Shown here: piece after piece, positions 32,416 through 41,586 of the stretch
How the letters are laid out: each line of letters starts with the position of its first letter
How positions within the stretch are numbered: the first letter of the stretch is position 1
Source: Lutimaribacter saemankumensis
GTDB lineage: Bacteria; Pseudomonadota; Alphaproteobacteria; Rhodobacterales; Rhodobacteraceae
Assembly (NCBI RefSeq): GCF_900100005.1
Contig: NZ_FNEB01000006.1
Span: forward strand, 124,001-188,000
Direction of reading: 5' to 3'
DNA: 64,000 nucleotides
Position numbers and translations under genes: made by a program
The notes under the pieces: generated by a model
Seen by the model: only the letters and a program-made list of their open reading frames with translations
What the model was told of the DNA's origin: nothing
Databases searched by the model: none

Positions 32416-35201
32416 CGTTTGGCCCGATTGGTTTTGCCGCGCCCTGGTTGCTGGCGGCGCTCGTTGCGCTGCCGATCCTGTGGCTGATCCTGCGGGCGAT
32501 CCCACCGGCGCCGATCCGGCGGCGGTTCCCGGGCGTGGCGCTGCTGCTTGGCCTGACCGACGACCACACGGTGACAGACCGCACACCGTGGTGGCTGTTG
32601 CTGTTGCGGATGCTGGCGGTTGCGGCGGTGATCGTCGGGCTGGCCGGCCCGATCCTGAACCCGGAACCGGAAGACCCGACCGCGGGTGACGGGCCTGTCC
32701 TGTTCGTCCTGGATGGCGGCTGGACCGGTGCGCAGGACTGGACCGCGCGGGCCGATATGCTGGACCGTCTGCTGGCCGAGGCGGGGCGTGCGGGGCGTAC
32801 TGCGGCGGTTTTGCGGCTGACCACGCCGGAAGAGCCGGTTTTCCAGGCTCCTGATCAATGGCAGGCACGGATCGCGGGACTGACCCCCCAACCGTGGGAG
32901 CCGTCCGAAGACTTGATTGCGCAGGCCGCGGCTGCGTTGGGGGACGGGCCGTTCGATACCGTCTGGCTGTCAGACGGGCTGGCCTTGACGGGACGTGACG
33001 GTTTGCTGTCGGCGCTCGAGGCGCGCGGCGCCGTGCGCGTGATCGAAGGCGGGCGCGGTGCGATGGCGTTGCTGCCGGCGACATTCGAAGGCGGCATCGT
33101 CACGCTGACCGCGCGCCGCGCCGTCACCACCGGGCCGCGCGACATCACCATTGCCGCGCACGGGCTGGACCCCGCCGGCGTCGCCCGCATCCTGGCGCGG
33201 CTGAACCTGAGCTTCGCGCCTGGCGAGGCCGAGGCGACGGGCGAGTTGTCCCTGCCGGCGGAACTGCGCGGGCGGATCACCCGGTTCGAGATCGAAGGCG
33301 CGCGCAGTGCGGGCGCCGTGGCGCTGTCGGATGACAGCCTGCGCCGGCGCGAGGTCGCGCTGATTGCCGGGCGGGACGACCGCGAAGGGCTCGAACTGCT
33401 GGAGCCGCTGCATTACCTGCGCCAGGCGTTGGAGCCGTCGGCCGACCTTCTGGATGGCGCGCTGACCGATATCCTGCCGGCCAACCCCGATGTCGTGGTC
33501 CTGGCCGATGTCGCGACGCTGTCGGGGGCCGAGCAGGCCGATCTGCTGGATTGGGTGGATGGCGGCGGCCTGCTGTTGCGATTTGCCGGGCCGCGCCTGG
33601 CGGCCAGTGACGTGAGCCGCAGCGAAGAGGCGCCGCTGATGCCCGTGCGCCTGCGCGCCGGCGGCCGCACGGTGGGTGGTGCGATGAGCTGGGGCGAGCC
33701 GAAATCGCTGGCGCCCTTTGCCGAGGACAGCCCGTTCTACGGCCTCGACATTCCGGGCGACGTGCGTGTCAGCGCGCAGGTCATGGCCCAGCCCGACCCG
33801 ACGCTGGCCGAGCGGGTGATCGCGCAGCTTTCGGATGGCACGCCGCTGGTCACGCGCAAGCGGATCGGGCAGGGCCAGGTCGTGCTGGTGCATGTGACGG
33901 CCAATGCTGAATGGTCGACGCTGCCTCTGTCGGGCCTGTTCGTCCAGATGCTGGAGCGTCTGGCGGTGTCCTCGGCGACGGGCCAGCCCGAGGCGGGCGA
34001 TCTTGAAGGCACCACTTGGCAGCCGCGCGCCGTGCTGGATGGGTTCGGGCGCATCGACGAGGCACAGACTTTGCCCGGTGTCGATGGCGCCGATCTGGTG
34101 GCGGCGCCGCTGGGCCCCAACCTGCGGCCCGGCGTTTATGAGGGCGAAGACAGGCGTATCGCACGCAATGCCATGAGCGCGGACCGCGTCCTGGTGCCTG
34201 CGGCCTGGCCCGCGCGTATTCCTGTCGAGGGTATGGATCGTCCGCCCGAACAGCCGCTCGGCGGCTGGCTGCTGGCGCTGGCGCTGATCCTGCTGGCGGC
34301 GGATGTGATCGCGACGCTGGCGCTGTCGGGCCGTCTGCGTGGCGGTGGCGGTGGCATTGCGAAAGGCACGGGCGCCGCGTTGGTCGCGCTGTCGCTGATG
34401 CTGCCGGCCGGGCAGGCGCGGGCGCAGGATGCGGCGCAGGTCGACGAGGATTTCGCCATCGCGGCCACCGCCGAGATGGTGTTGGCGCATGTCCTGACGG
34501 GCAACAGCCAACTGGACGAAATGGCCGAGGCGGGCATGCGCGGATTGTCGGATGTGCTGTTCTTCCGCACGTCGGTCGAACCCGCCAACCCGATCGGCGT
34601 GAACCTGGAAACCGACGAATTGTCGCTTTTCCCGATGCTGTACTGGCCGATCACGCCTGATCAGCCGATGCCGTCCGCCGAAGCCTATGCCAAGCTCAAC
34701 CGCTACCTGCGTTCGGGCGGGATGATCCTGTTCGACACGCGCGATGCCGATGTCGCCGGGTTCGGCGCGGCCAGCCCGAACGGGCGCAAGCTGCAGGAAC
34801 TGGCCCGCCCGCTGGACATTCCGCCGCTGGAGCCTGTGCCGTCCGACCACGTGCTGACGCGCACCTTCTATCTGCTGCAGGATTTCCCCGGCCGCCATGT
34901 CAGCCGTGATGTCTGGGTCGAGGCGGCCCCCGCGGATGCCGAACAGATCGAGGGCATGCCGTTTCGCAACCTCAATGACGGGGTGACGCCGGTGGTGATC
35001 GGCGGCAACGACTGGGCCGCGGCCTGGGCGATGGATGACCGGGGCAACCCGCTCTATCCGGTGGGGCGCGGGTTCAGCGGCGAACGCCAGCGTGAACTGG
35101 CCTATCGTTTCGGGGTGAACCTGGTGATGCATGTGCTGACGGGCAACTACAAATCCGACCAGGTCCATGTGCCTGCGTTGCTGGACAGGTTGGGCCAATG
35201 A
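32412..35201 (+). CDS. BatA-like N-terminal domain / DUF4159 membrane protein
   Basis: 929 residues. Residues 1-60 are the aerotolerance-regulator N-terminal membrane domain (PWLLAALVALPILWLILR, FPGVALLLGL). A degenerate VWA-like and glutamine-amidotransferase-like middle follows (VVVLADVATLSGAEQADLLDW). There is another hydrophobic segment near 605 (LGGWLLALALILLAADVIAT) and a signal-like stretch near 665. The DUF4159 domain at the C-terminus has KLNRYLRSGGMILFDTRD and HVLTRTFYLL. The start overlaps DUF58 as ATGA. It looks like a fusion of parts that other bacteria encode as separate Bat genes. Confidence 0.85.
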   Translation: MTFGPIGFAAPWLLAALVALPILWLILRAIPPAPIRRRFPGVALLLGLTDDHTVTDRTPWWLLLLRMLAVAAVIVGLAGPILNPEPEDPTAGDGPVLFVLDGGWTGAQDWTARADMLDRLLAEAGRAGRTAAVLRLTTPEEPVFQAPDQWQARIAGLTPQPWEPSEDLIAQAAAALGDGPFDTVWLSDGLALTGRDGLLSALEARGAVRVIEGGRGAMALLPATFEGGIVTLTARRAVTTGPRDITIAAHGLDPAGVARILARLNLSFAPGEAEATGELSLPAELRGRITRFEIEGARSAGAVALSDDSLRRREVALIAGRDDREGLELLEPLHYLRQALEPSADLLDGALTDILPANPDVVVLADVATLSGAEQADLLDWVDGGGLLLRFAGPRLAASDVSRSEEAPLMPVRLRAGGRTVGGAMSWGEPKSLAPFAEDSPFYGLDIPGDVRVSAQVMAQPDPTLAERVIAQLSDGTPLVTRKRIGQGQVVLVHVTANAEWSTLPLSGLFVQMLERLAVSSATGQPEAGDLEGTTWQPRAVLDGFGRIDEAQTLPGVDGADLVAAPLGPNLRPGVYEGEDRRIARNAMSADRVLVPAAWPARIPVEGMDRPPEQPLGGWLLALALILLAADVIATLALSGRLRGGGGGIAKGTGAALVALSLMLPAGQARAQDAAQVDEDFAIAATAEMVLAHVLTGNSQLDEMAEAGMRGLSDVLFFRTSVEPANPIGVNLETDELSLFPMLYWPITPDQPMPSAEAYAKLNRYLRSGGMILFDTRDADVAGFGAASPNGRKLQELARPLDIPPLEPVPSDHVLTRTFYLLQDFPGRHVSRDVWVEAAPADAEQIEGMPFRNLNDGVTPVVIGGNDWAAAWAMDDRGNPLYPVGRGFSGERQRELAYRFGVNLVMHVLTGNYKSDQVHVPALLDRLGQ

Positions 35202-37249
35202 CGGGAACGGTGATCTTCGACCCCCTGCTGCACTGGGTGGTGCTGGCGGTTCTGGCGGCGGTCGCGGCGGCCGGCATCGGCCTTGCGCTGTGGCGCGGGC
35301 TGACGGGCTGGGCGCTGCGGGCCCTGGCGGCGATGGTCGTGCTGGGGGCGTTGGCCGGCCCGAGCTGGCAGATGGAGGACCGTGCGCCCTTGTCCGATAT
35401 CGTGCTGATGGCGGTCGATGGCTCGTCGAGCCAGAAACTTGGCGATCGCGCGGCCCTCACCGACGATGCCGCGCGCCAGATCGAAGCGGCGATCGCCGCG
35501 CGCCCCAACACCGAGCTGCGCCGGATCAACCTGGGCGATGGCGAAGACGACACCGGCACACAGCTTATGACGGCCATCAACGAGGCCCTGGCCGAGGAAC
35601 CGCGCGGCCGCATAGCCGGGATCGTGGCGTTGTCCGATGGACAGGTGCATGACGCGGACCTGGCCAGCGATCTGCCCGCACCGTTCCATTTGCTGCATAC
35701 CGGGCGCGACAGCGACTGGGACCGGCGGCTGGTGGTCGAGAACGCCCCGGCCTTTGCCATCCTGGGCGAACCGGTCACCCTGTCGATCCGTATCGAGGAC
35801 ATGGGGGCCGCGCCCGAACAAAACGCCATGGCTTCGCTGGATATCTCGGTCGATGGCGGTGAAGCGCAACGCTTTGACCTGCGCGTGGGCCGCACGGTGG
35901 ATCTGCCGCTGGAGCTGCCGCATGGCGGGCGCAACGTGATCCAGTTCTCGGTGCCCGAAGCCGAGGGCGAACTGACAGACCGCAACAATACCGCGCTGGT
36001 GCAGATCAACGGTGTGCGCGACCGGCTGCGGGTGCTGCTGGTGTCGGGCGAGCCCCATGCCGGCGGGCGCACCTGGCGCAACCTTCTGAAATCCGACAGC
36101 TCGGTCGACCTGGTGCATTTCACGATCCTGCGGCCGCCCGAGAAACAGGATGGCGTGCCGGTGGCCGAGCTGAGCCTGATCGCGTTTCCGACGCGCGAGC
36201 TGTTCATGGACAAGATCGAGGATTTCGACCTGATCATCTTTGACCGCTACAAGCGGCGCGGCATCCTTCCGTCGCTCTACCTGGACAATGTGCGCAACTA
36301 TGTCGAAACCGGCGGCGCGGTGCTGATCGCGGCGGGGCCGGATTTCGCGAGTGCGGACTCCATCTATCGCTCGCCGCTGAGCCAGGTGGTGCCGGCCGCG
36401 CCCACGGCGCGGGTGATCGAACAGGGATATACGCCCTCGGTCACCGATATTGGTCAGCGCCACCCGGTGACTGCCGGCCTTGCACCGCAGGGTGCGGGCG
36501 ACTGGGGGCGCTGGATGCGTCAGATCGAGGTCGAGCCGCAATCCGGCAACGTCGTCATGTCAGGCGCCGAGGAAAAGCCGCTGCTGGTGCTGGACCGTGT
36601 GGGCGAGGGTCGGATCGCGCTGTTGGCGTCGGACCAGGCGTGGTTGTGGGATCGCGGGTTCGAAGGCGGTGGGCCGCAGCTGGAGTTGCTGCGGCGGCTG
36701 GCCCACTGGATGATGAAGGAGCCCGAGCTGGAGGAAGAGGCGATCTGGGCCGAGCCGACGGGCCAGACGATGCGCATCATCCGCCGCACGCTGGGTGAGG
36801 CCGTCGGGGACGTGACGGTCACCACGCCGTCGGGTGACGAGGTGCAGGTGCCGCTAACTGAGGTGCGGCCCGGTCAGTACGAAGCGATTTACCAGGGCCC
36901 TGAAATCGGCCTCTATCGCCTGGAAGAAGGGGATCAGGAGGCGGTGATCGGGCTGGGGCCGGCAGCGCCGCGCGAATTCGTGCAAACCATCGCCACCGAC
37001 GAGGTGCTGCGCCCGGTCATCGACGCGGGCCGCGGCGGCGCGGTGGCTCTTGCCGCGGAAGGTGTGCCGCAGGTCCGTGCCGTGCGCGAGGGTCGCCCCG
37101 CCGCCGGCCGCGGATGGATCGGGATCACCCCGCGCGATGCGTATCAGACGCTGGACGTGACCAAGGTGCCCTTGCTGCCGGAATGGCTGGTTCTCTTGCT
37201 GGCGTCGGCCCTGATCGTCGGGGCGTGGCTGCGCGAGGGCCGGCGCTGA
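35198..37249 (+). CDS. Large membrane protein, glutamine amidotransferase-like
   Basis: 683 residues. Two N-terminal membrane helices (LLHWVVLAVLAAVAAAGIGL, ALAAMVVLGALAG) precede a long periplasmic or cytoplasmic part. It has a VWA-like strand (LMAVDGSSSQKLGDRA), a class I amidotransferase-like fold (LLVSGEPHAGGRTWRNLL, LIIFDRY, GGAVLIAAGPDF) without an obvious catalytic cysteine, and one C-terminal helix (LLPEWLVLLLASALIVGAWL). The start overlaps the upstream gene as ATGA. It completes the MoxR/DUF58/DUF4159 operon; the biochemical role is unknown. A 3'-end repeat follows. Confidence 0.8.
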   Translation: MTGTVIFDPLLHWVVLAVLAAVAAAGIGLALWRGLTGWALRALAAMVVLGALAGPSWQMEDRAPLSDIVLMAVDGSSSQKLGDRAALTDDAARQIEAAIAARPNTELRRINLGDGEDDTGTQLMTAINEALAEEPRGRIAGIVALSDGQVHDADLASDLPAPFHLLHTGRDSDWDRRLVVENAPAFAILGEPVTLSIRIEDMGAAPEQNAMASLDISVDGGEAQRFDLRVGRTVDLPLELPHGGRNVIQFSVPEAEGELTDRNNTALVQINGVRDRLRVLLVSGEPHAGGRTWRNLLKSDSSVDLVHFTILRPPEKQDGVPVAELSLIAFPTRELFMDKIEDFDLIIFDRYKRRGILPSLYLDNVRNYVETGGAVLIAAGPDFASADSIYRSPLSQVVPAAPTARVIEQGYTPSVTDIGQRHPVTAGLAPQGAGDWGRWMRQIEVEPQSGNVVMSGAEEKPLLVLDRVGEGRIALLASDQAWLWDRGFEGGGPQLELLRRLAHWMMKEPELEEEAIWAEPTGQTMRIIRRTLGEAVGDVTVTTPSGDEVQVPLTEVRPGQYEAIYQGPEIGLYRLEEGDQEAVIGLGPAAPREFVQTIATDEVLRPVIDAGRGGAVALAAEGVPQVRAVREGRPAAGRGWIGITPRDAYQTLDVTKVPLLPEWLVLLLASALIVGAWLREGRR

Positions 37250-37305
37250 TCCGGCGGAGCGGGCTGGCGCCCGCGCCGTATGTGCATCGCTGGCGCGATG
37301 CGGGT

Positions 37306-37356
37306 CGAGGGGCGCTGCCCCTCGAACTCCCCGGGATATTTTCAGGAAAGAGAAAG
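37306..37356 (+). repeat. 3'-end repeat, copy 3
   Basis: A GAGGGGC-GCT-GCCCCTC hairpin, then CTCCCCGGGATATTTTC and a diverged AGGAAAGAGAAAG. It starts 56 bases after the amidotransferase-like gene's stop and abuts the TRIC gene's stop on the other strand. Confidence 0.65.
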
Positions 37357-37357
37357 A

Positions 37358-37984
37358 TCAGGTGCGAGGCGGGCGGCTGCGGTAAACCGGCAGGCGCCAT
37401 CCGAAGCGCAAGGAGCCCGCGCGCAGTATCAGCGTGACCGCCGCGCATGCCGACAGGGTGATCCATGGCGTTTCGCCTATCCGTTCGGCGGTCACCGCGG
37501 CCAGCGCGCCCGCGAAGGCGGCGGTTACGTAGAGTTCGCCCTGTTTCAGCACCAGCGGCACCTCGCCCACGACAACGTCGCGCATCAGCCCGCCCATGCA
37601 TCCGGTGACCATGCCCATGATGATGACGATGGGCGCGGGCTGGTTCAGCGACAGCGCCACACCCGCACCGGCGGTGACGGCGACGGCCAGGGCGCAGGCA
37701 TCGAGCCACAAGAGCGCGCGGTAGCGGCTTTCGAGCAGGTGCGCGGTGAAGAACACAAGGATCGCGGCCGCCGCAGCGACAGCCAGGAAACTGGGTGCGG
37801 CTATCCAGAACACCGGGTTGCGGTCCAGAAGAACGTCGCGCAGCGTGCCGCCGCCCACCGCCGTCAGGCAGGCGAGAAACGCAAAACCCACGATGTCAAG
37901 CTGGGCGCGGCTGGCCACCAGCGCGCCGGTCAGTGCGAAGATCAGCACCGCCGCATAATCGAGCGCGAGAAGAAGCGCGCTCAT
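37358..37984 (-). CDS. Trimeric intracellular cation channel family protein (YicG/UPF0126)
   Basis: 208 residues with six to seven hydrophobic segments and two UPF0126 repeats. Each repeat has a glycine-rich kinked helix followed by a basic/acidic pair: [20 protein letters not shown] at about 35 and [19 protein letters not shown] at about 120. The GGGTLRD/GGLMRD motifs are diagnostic for the TRIC-type homotrimeric cation channels. Its start at 37984 overlaps the rnhA stop by 4 bases, so the two are cotranscribed. Confidence 0.9.
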   Translation of the reverse strand: MSALLLALDYAAVLIFALTGALVASRAQLDIVGFAFLACLTAVGGGTLRDVLLDRNPVFWIAAPSFLAVAAAAAILVFFTAHLLESRYRALLWLDACALAVAVTAGAGVALSLNQPAPIVIIMGMVTGCMGGLMRDVVVGEVPLVLKQGELYVTAAFAGALAAVTAERIGETPWITLSACAAVTLILRAGSLRFGWRLPVYRSRPPRT

Positions 37985-38445
37985 CCCGCCTTGCCCGGTT
38001 TGAAGGGGGCCATGCCCGCGCGGGCCAGTTCGTCGGCGCGTTCGTTTTCGGGGTGGCCGGCATGCCCCTTGACCCATTCCCAGGTCACGTCGTGGCGGCG
38101 TTGCGCCTCGTCCAGGCGCTGCCATAGTTCCACGTTCTTGACCGGCTTCTTGTTCGAGGTTTTCCAGCCGTTGCGTTTCCAGCCGTGAATCCAGCCGGTG
38201 ACGCCGTTCTTAACATAGGCGCTGTCGGTGACGATGGTGATCTGCGATGGTTTGGAAAGCGTTTCCAGCGCGGCGATGGCGGCCAGCAATTCCATCCGGT
38301 TGTTCGTTGTCTCGGGTTCGCCGCCGTTGAGTTCGCGCTCTTTCAGGATGGTATCGCCATCCAATGCGCGCAGCAGGACGCCCCAGCCTCCGGGGCCTGG
38401 ATTGCCGGAACATGCACCGTCCGTGTAAGCGAAAAGCTGTGTCAT
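37981..38445 (-). CDS. rnhA: Ribonuclease HI
   Basis: 154 residues. The catalytic carboxylates are in [17 protein letters not shown] (D9), [10 protein letters not shown] (E48), IVTDSAYV (D70-72) and [10 protein letters not shown] (D135). The basic protrusion is [18 protein letters not shown]. It degrades RNA in RNA-DNA hybrids, including R-loops and primers. The length is standard. It is in a minus-strand chain: methyltransferase, rnhA, TRIC channel. Confidence 0.96.
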   Translation of the reverse strand: MTQLFAYTDGACSGNPGPGGWGVLLRALDGDTILKERELNGGEPETTNNRMELLAAIAALETLSKPSQITIVTDSAYVKNGVTGWIHGWKRNGWKTSNKKPVKNVELWQRLDEAQRRHDVTWEWVKGHAGHPENERADELARAGMAPFKPGKAG

Positions 38446-38485
38446 GGGCGCATCTAGCGGAGGGCGGGGGCAGGGCGCAAGACGA

Positions 38486-39091
38486 TCACGCGCGTTTCGC
38501 GCGGATCGCGACCCAGTCGGCGAGGGTGCCGTCCAGCCCCTGGTCCCGCCCCTGCGCCATAGACTGCGGTGCAAGGCCAGCCTGATCCAGCAGGGCCGAA
38601 AGCTCGTCCGGCATGTAATAGCTGTAGACACGGCCCAGACGGTCACGCGCCTCGCCAGTGCCGGTTTTGACCGCGATGTGAAACAGGCCATCGGGCTGAA
38701 GCGCTGCGTGAATCGCGGCGAGATATCCGGGCAGCGCGGCGCGTGGCGCGTGAAGCAGACTGAAATTGGCCCAGATACCGTGATAGATCCCGGTATGACC
38801 TTCGGCGGCGAACATGTCGAAATCGGCCTGGCGTGCGGCCACGCCGTCCTGCGCGCGGGCCAGCGACACCATCGGTTCGGAGGCGTCGACCGCCTCGACG
38901 ACAAGTCCCGCGGCGGCCATGTGACCGGCGTCGGTGCCCGGTCCGCAGCCCAGGTCGAGCACGCGTGCCCCCGCGGGCAATGCCGCGATGAAGGCTGACA
39001 GCAAGTCGCCCGGCGCAGTCGTGGCGGTGACGCGGGCATATTCGGCAGCGCGGGCGTCGTAGACGCGCAGGGTTTCTTCGTCGCGGCTCAT
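38486..39091 (-). CDS. Class I SAM-dependent methyltransferase
   Basis: 201 residues. Motif I is [10 protein letters not shown] at about 46 and post-I is [34 protein letters not shown] at about 107 forms the motif II/III region. This is the UbiE/COQ5-like fold, but nothing indicates the acceptor. The ATG at 39091 overlaps the upstream DUF3429 stop by 4 bases, so it is coupled to the ispH-DUF3429 genes. It may modify a small molecule. Confidence 0.87.
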   Translation of the reverse strand: MSRDEETLRVYDARAAEYARVTATTAPGDLLSAFIAALPAGARVLDLGCGPGTDAGHMAAAGLVVEAVDASEPMVSLARAQDGVAARQADFDMFAAEGHTGIYHGIWANFSLLHAPRAALPGYLAAIHAALQPDGLFHIAVKTGTGEARDRLGRVYSYYMPDELSALLDQAGLAPQSMAQGRDQGLDGTLADWVAIRAKRA

Positions 39092-39540
39092 CCCAGCAGG
39101 GGTATGGCAAGGCAGGCGACGACGACCACCGTCAGCATCACCCGCAGCGACATCCACCAGGGTGGGGCCAGTTCCTGTTTCCAGAACAGCCAGTCCAGCC
39201 CCAGAAGCCCCAGGAATCCGGCAATCAGGCTGATGCCGGCGCTGGTGGGGCCGCCGCCCGTCATGAAGAACGCCCAGAGCGCCGGAATGACCGACAGCGC
39301 GTATCCCGTGGCAGCCACATTGCCGTTGGCGCGGGTGGCAAAGCCCCACAACACGCCCGACATGAAGGACAGGATGACCGCGCCATAGAAGAGCCCCACA
39401 TAGGGCCCGGTGAAGCGGGGGCCGATGGCGCGTGCGCTCCACATTCCGAGGTCGGGAAAGACGGTGGTGATCGCGCCCCAGACGAACGGGATCAGGCCGG
39501 CAAGGCCAAGCAACAGGGCAGAGCGAGGTATCTGTGTCAT
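39088..39540 (-). CDS. DUF3429 family membrane protein
   Basis: 150 residues with five hydrophobic segments (LLLGLAGLIPFVWGAITT, FYGAVILSFMSGVLWGFATR and three more). These are typical of DUF3429, with the conserved SGVLWG motif at about 58. Function unknown. The ATG at 39540 is used; a GTG at 39558 overlaps the ispH TGA as GTGA and is an equally possible coupled start. It sits between ispH and the methyltransferase gene. Confidence 0.82.
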   Translation of the reverse strand: MTQIPRSALLLGLAGLIPFVWGAITTVFPDLGMWSARAIGPRFTGPYVGLFYGAVILSFMSGVLWGFATRANGNVAATGYALSVIPALWAFFMTGGGPTSAGISLIAGFLGLLGLDWLFWKQELAPPWWMSLRVMLTVVVVACLAIPLLG

Positions 39541-39554
39541 GGGCCGTTCCGGTG

Positions 39555-40505
39555 TCACGCCTCTTCGCGCAGAACGCGGGGCACCTTGAAGTTCACCCGT
39601 TCCTGTGCGGTCTCGACGAGGTTCACGGTGACGTCGAACCGGTCGCGGAAGGCGTCGATCACCTCGTTCACCAGAACCTCGGGGGCCGATGCGCCTGCGG
39701 TGATCCCAAGGCTGCCGATGCCTTCCAATGCGCGCCAGTCGATGTCGCCGGCGCGCTGGACGAGCTGTGCATAGGAGCAGCCGGCGCGTGCGCCGACCTC
39801 GACCAGGCGTTTGGAGTTCGACGAATTGGGCGCCCCCACGACAAGCAGCGCATCGCAGAGCGGGGCGATTTCCTTGACCGCCTGCTGGCGGTTGGTCGTT
39901 GCGTAACAGATGTCTTCCTTGTGCGGGCCGACGATCGCGGGGAACCGTTCCTGCAGCGCGGCCACGACATCGGCCGTATCGTCGATCGACAGGGTTGTCT
40001 GCGTGACATAGGCCAGCTTTCCGGGGTCGCGCACGTCCAGGGTGGCCACGTCTTCGACCGTTTCGACCAAGAGCACGTCGCCTGCGGGCAACTGACCCAT
40101 CGTCCCGATGGTTTCCGGGTGGCCGGCATGGCCGATCATCACGATCTGCAGGCCGTTTTCGGCATGGCGTTCGGCCTCGATATGGACCTTGCTGACCAGA
40201 GGGCAGGTGGCATCGACATAGATCATCTGCCGGGCCTCGGCCGCGGCGGGAACCGATTTCGGAACGCCATGGGCCGAAAAGATCACCGGGCGGTCGTCGG
40301 GGCAGTCTTCCAGTTCCTCGACGAAAACCGCGCCCTGGTCGCGCAGATTATCGACCACGAACTTGTTGTGCACGATCTCGTGCCGGACAAAAACCGGCGC
40401 ACCCCATTTCTCCAGCGCCATCTCGACGATCTTGATCGCACGATCCACGCCGGCGCAAAATCCGCGCGGCGCCGCAAGGTGAATTGTCAGTGGGGGCTTC
40501 GTCAT
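39555..40505 (-). CDS. ispH: 4-hydroxy-3-methylbut-2-enyl diphosphate reductase
   Basis: 316 residues. The three cluster cysteines are in [12 protein letters not shown] (N-terminal), [13 protein letters not shown] (middle) and [11 protein letters not shown]. The substrate-binding pieces are [17 protein letters not shown] and [10 protein letters not shown]. IspH makes IPP and DMAPP in the last step of the MEP isoprenoid pathway, using a [4Fe-4S] cluster. The ATG at 40505 removes a 23-residue non-conserved extension. It leads the minus-strand chain down to the TRIC gene and is divergent to the B12-binding protein gene. Confidence 0.95.
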   Translation of the reverse strand: MTKPPLTIHLAAPRGFCAGVDRAIKIVEMALEKWGAPVFVRHEIVHNKFVVDNLRDQGAVFVEELEDCPDDRPVIFSAHGVPKSVPAAAEARQMIYVDATCPLVSKVHIEAERHAENGLQIVMIGHAGHPETIGTMGQLPAGDVLLVETVEDVATLDVRDPGKLAYVTQTTLSIDDTADVVAALQERFPAIVGPHKEDICYATTNRQQAVKEIAPLCDALLVVGAPNSSNSKRLVEVGARAGCSYAQLVQRAGDIDWRALEGIGSLGITAGASAPEVLVNEVIDAFRDRFDVTVNLVETAQERVNFKVPRVLREEA

Positions 40506-40569
40506 CGCGGTCTCCGGGCTTTTGTCCAGAGGTAGGGGAATGCCCAGCCCACGTCCAGTGCGGGCTTGG

Positions 40570-40608
40570 ATCAAGTGGACTTGATTTGCTTTCCGACCGG
40601 GCTAGAAA
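40570..40608 (+). promoter_or_regulatory. Palindromic operator overlapping a promoter
   Basis: ATCAAGT-GG-ACTTGAT (40570-40585) is a perfect 7-base dyad. Its right arm contains the first five bases of a -35 TTGATT (40581-40586). A 16-base spacer and TAGAAA (40603-40608) follow, 30 bases before the cobalamin-binding gene. A repressor bound to the dyad would block that promoter. It does not fit TTGAT-N4-ATCAA. Confidence 0.55.
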
Positions 40609-40637
40609 ATCGTGTTCAATTGTATGCAGGTCCAAAA

Positions 40638-41450
40638 ATGACCAGCCTCGACGAAGAATTCTTTCTGCTGTCCCAGCAACGCGTCCGCGCGTTGGAGCAA
40701 CGTCTGTCCAGAATTGCGCTGGAAGAGCTGGCGCGAGAGGTGATGGCCAGGCTGGCCGCGCGGGGCCCTGCGCTGGAACCCGACGACCCGTCGCACCCGC
40801 AACGTGCCGACATCAATATCCTGTGCCAAGCGCTGATATCGGAAAACCCGTCCGAGGCACGCGAGATGATGCTGGACCTGCAGGCGGACGGGTATTCCCT
40901 GGACCTGCTGTTCGCGCGCTATCTTGCGCCGGCGGCCGAAAGGCTGGGCGCGATGTGGGATGCAAGCGAGCTGGATTTCATGCAGGTCACGTTGGGTGTC
41001 GGGCGTATCCACGACCTGGTGCGCATCCTGCGCGACCACTTGCCGGCAACCCGCATCACGCAGAAAGAGCCGGTTCTGTTCGCCTCGGTTCCGGGGGAGC
41101 AGCATAGCGTCGGGTTGGACATGGCGGCCGAGCTGTTCCGGCAGCGCGGCTGGGATGTGCGGCTGCTTATCGGTGCCACCCACGACGCGATCATGAACGA
41201 GATCGAGAACATATCCTGCCTCGTGCTGGGGCTGTCTTCGGGCGGGCGTGCCACGGCCGAGGCCTTGGCCAGGATCGTTCATGCCGCGCGTGTCGCGCAT
41301 CCGGCGATATACGTGATCGTCAGCGGACGGATCGTCGATCGCGAACCGGACCTCGTCAACCTGATCGCGCCGGACAGCGCCGTGAAAACGGTGGAAGAGG
41401 CGATTGCCACGATGGAACGTCTGTCCGGCGCGCCCACGCAGGAACCATGA
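40638..41450 (+). CDS. Cobalamin (B12)-binding regulatory protein, PpaA/AerR-like
   Basis: 270 residues. An N-terminal helical cap (YSLDLLFARYLAPAAERLGAM) is followed by a corrinoid-binding Rossmann fold. The fold has FASVPGEQHSVGLDMAAELF, in which E-x-H-x2-G stands where the family has D-x-H-x2-G, a central SCLVLGLSSGG and a late IYVIVSGRIV glycine loop. That is the SCHIC/PpaA-AerR type, not a catalytic mutase or methionine synthase. Such proteins sense light or redox through cobalamin or haem and modulate transcription. It is followed by a hybrid kinase gene 136 bases downstream on the same strand, a plausible partner. Confidence 0.8.
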   Translation: MTSLDEEFFLLSQQRVRALEQRLSRIALEELAREVMARLAARGPALEPDDPSHPQRADINILCQALISENPSEAREMMLDLQADGYSLDLLFARYLAPAAERLGAMWDASELDFMQVTLGVGRIHDLVRILRDHLPATRITQKEPVLFASVPGEQHSVGLDMAAELFRQRGWDVRLLIGATHDAIMNEIENISCLVLGLSSGGRATAEALARIVHAARVAHPAIYVIVSGRIVDREPDLVNLIAPDSAVKTVEEAIATMERLSGAPTQEP

Positions 41451-41586
41451 TCGGCGCACGCCTCAACCTTGCCATGTTTTTTCCGTTCTAATTGCACCGT
41501 GCCGTGCGATCCCGTCGGGCGGTGCATTGCGTCTGCCGCGTTCCGGCGGCGGGATCATCCGACAAGAACGAGTTTGAGGCTTTATC

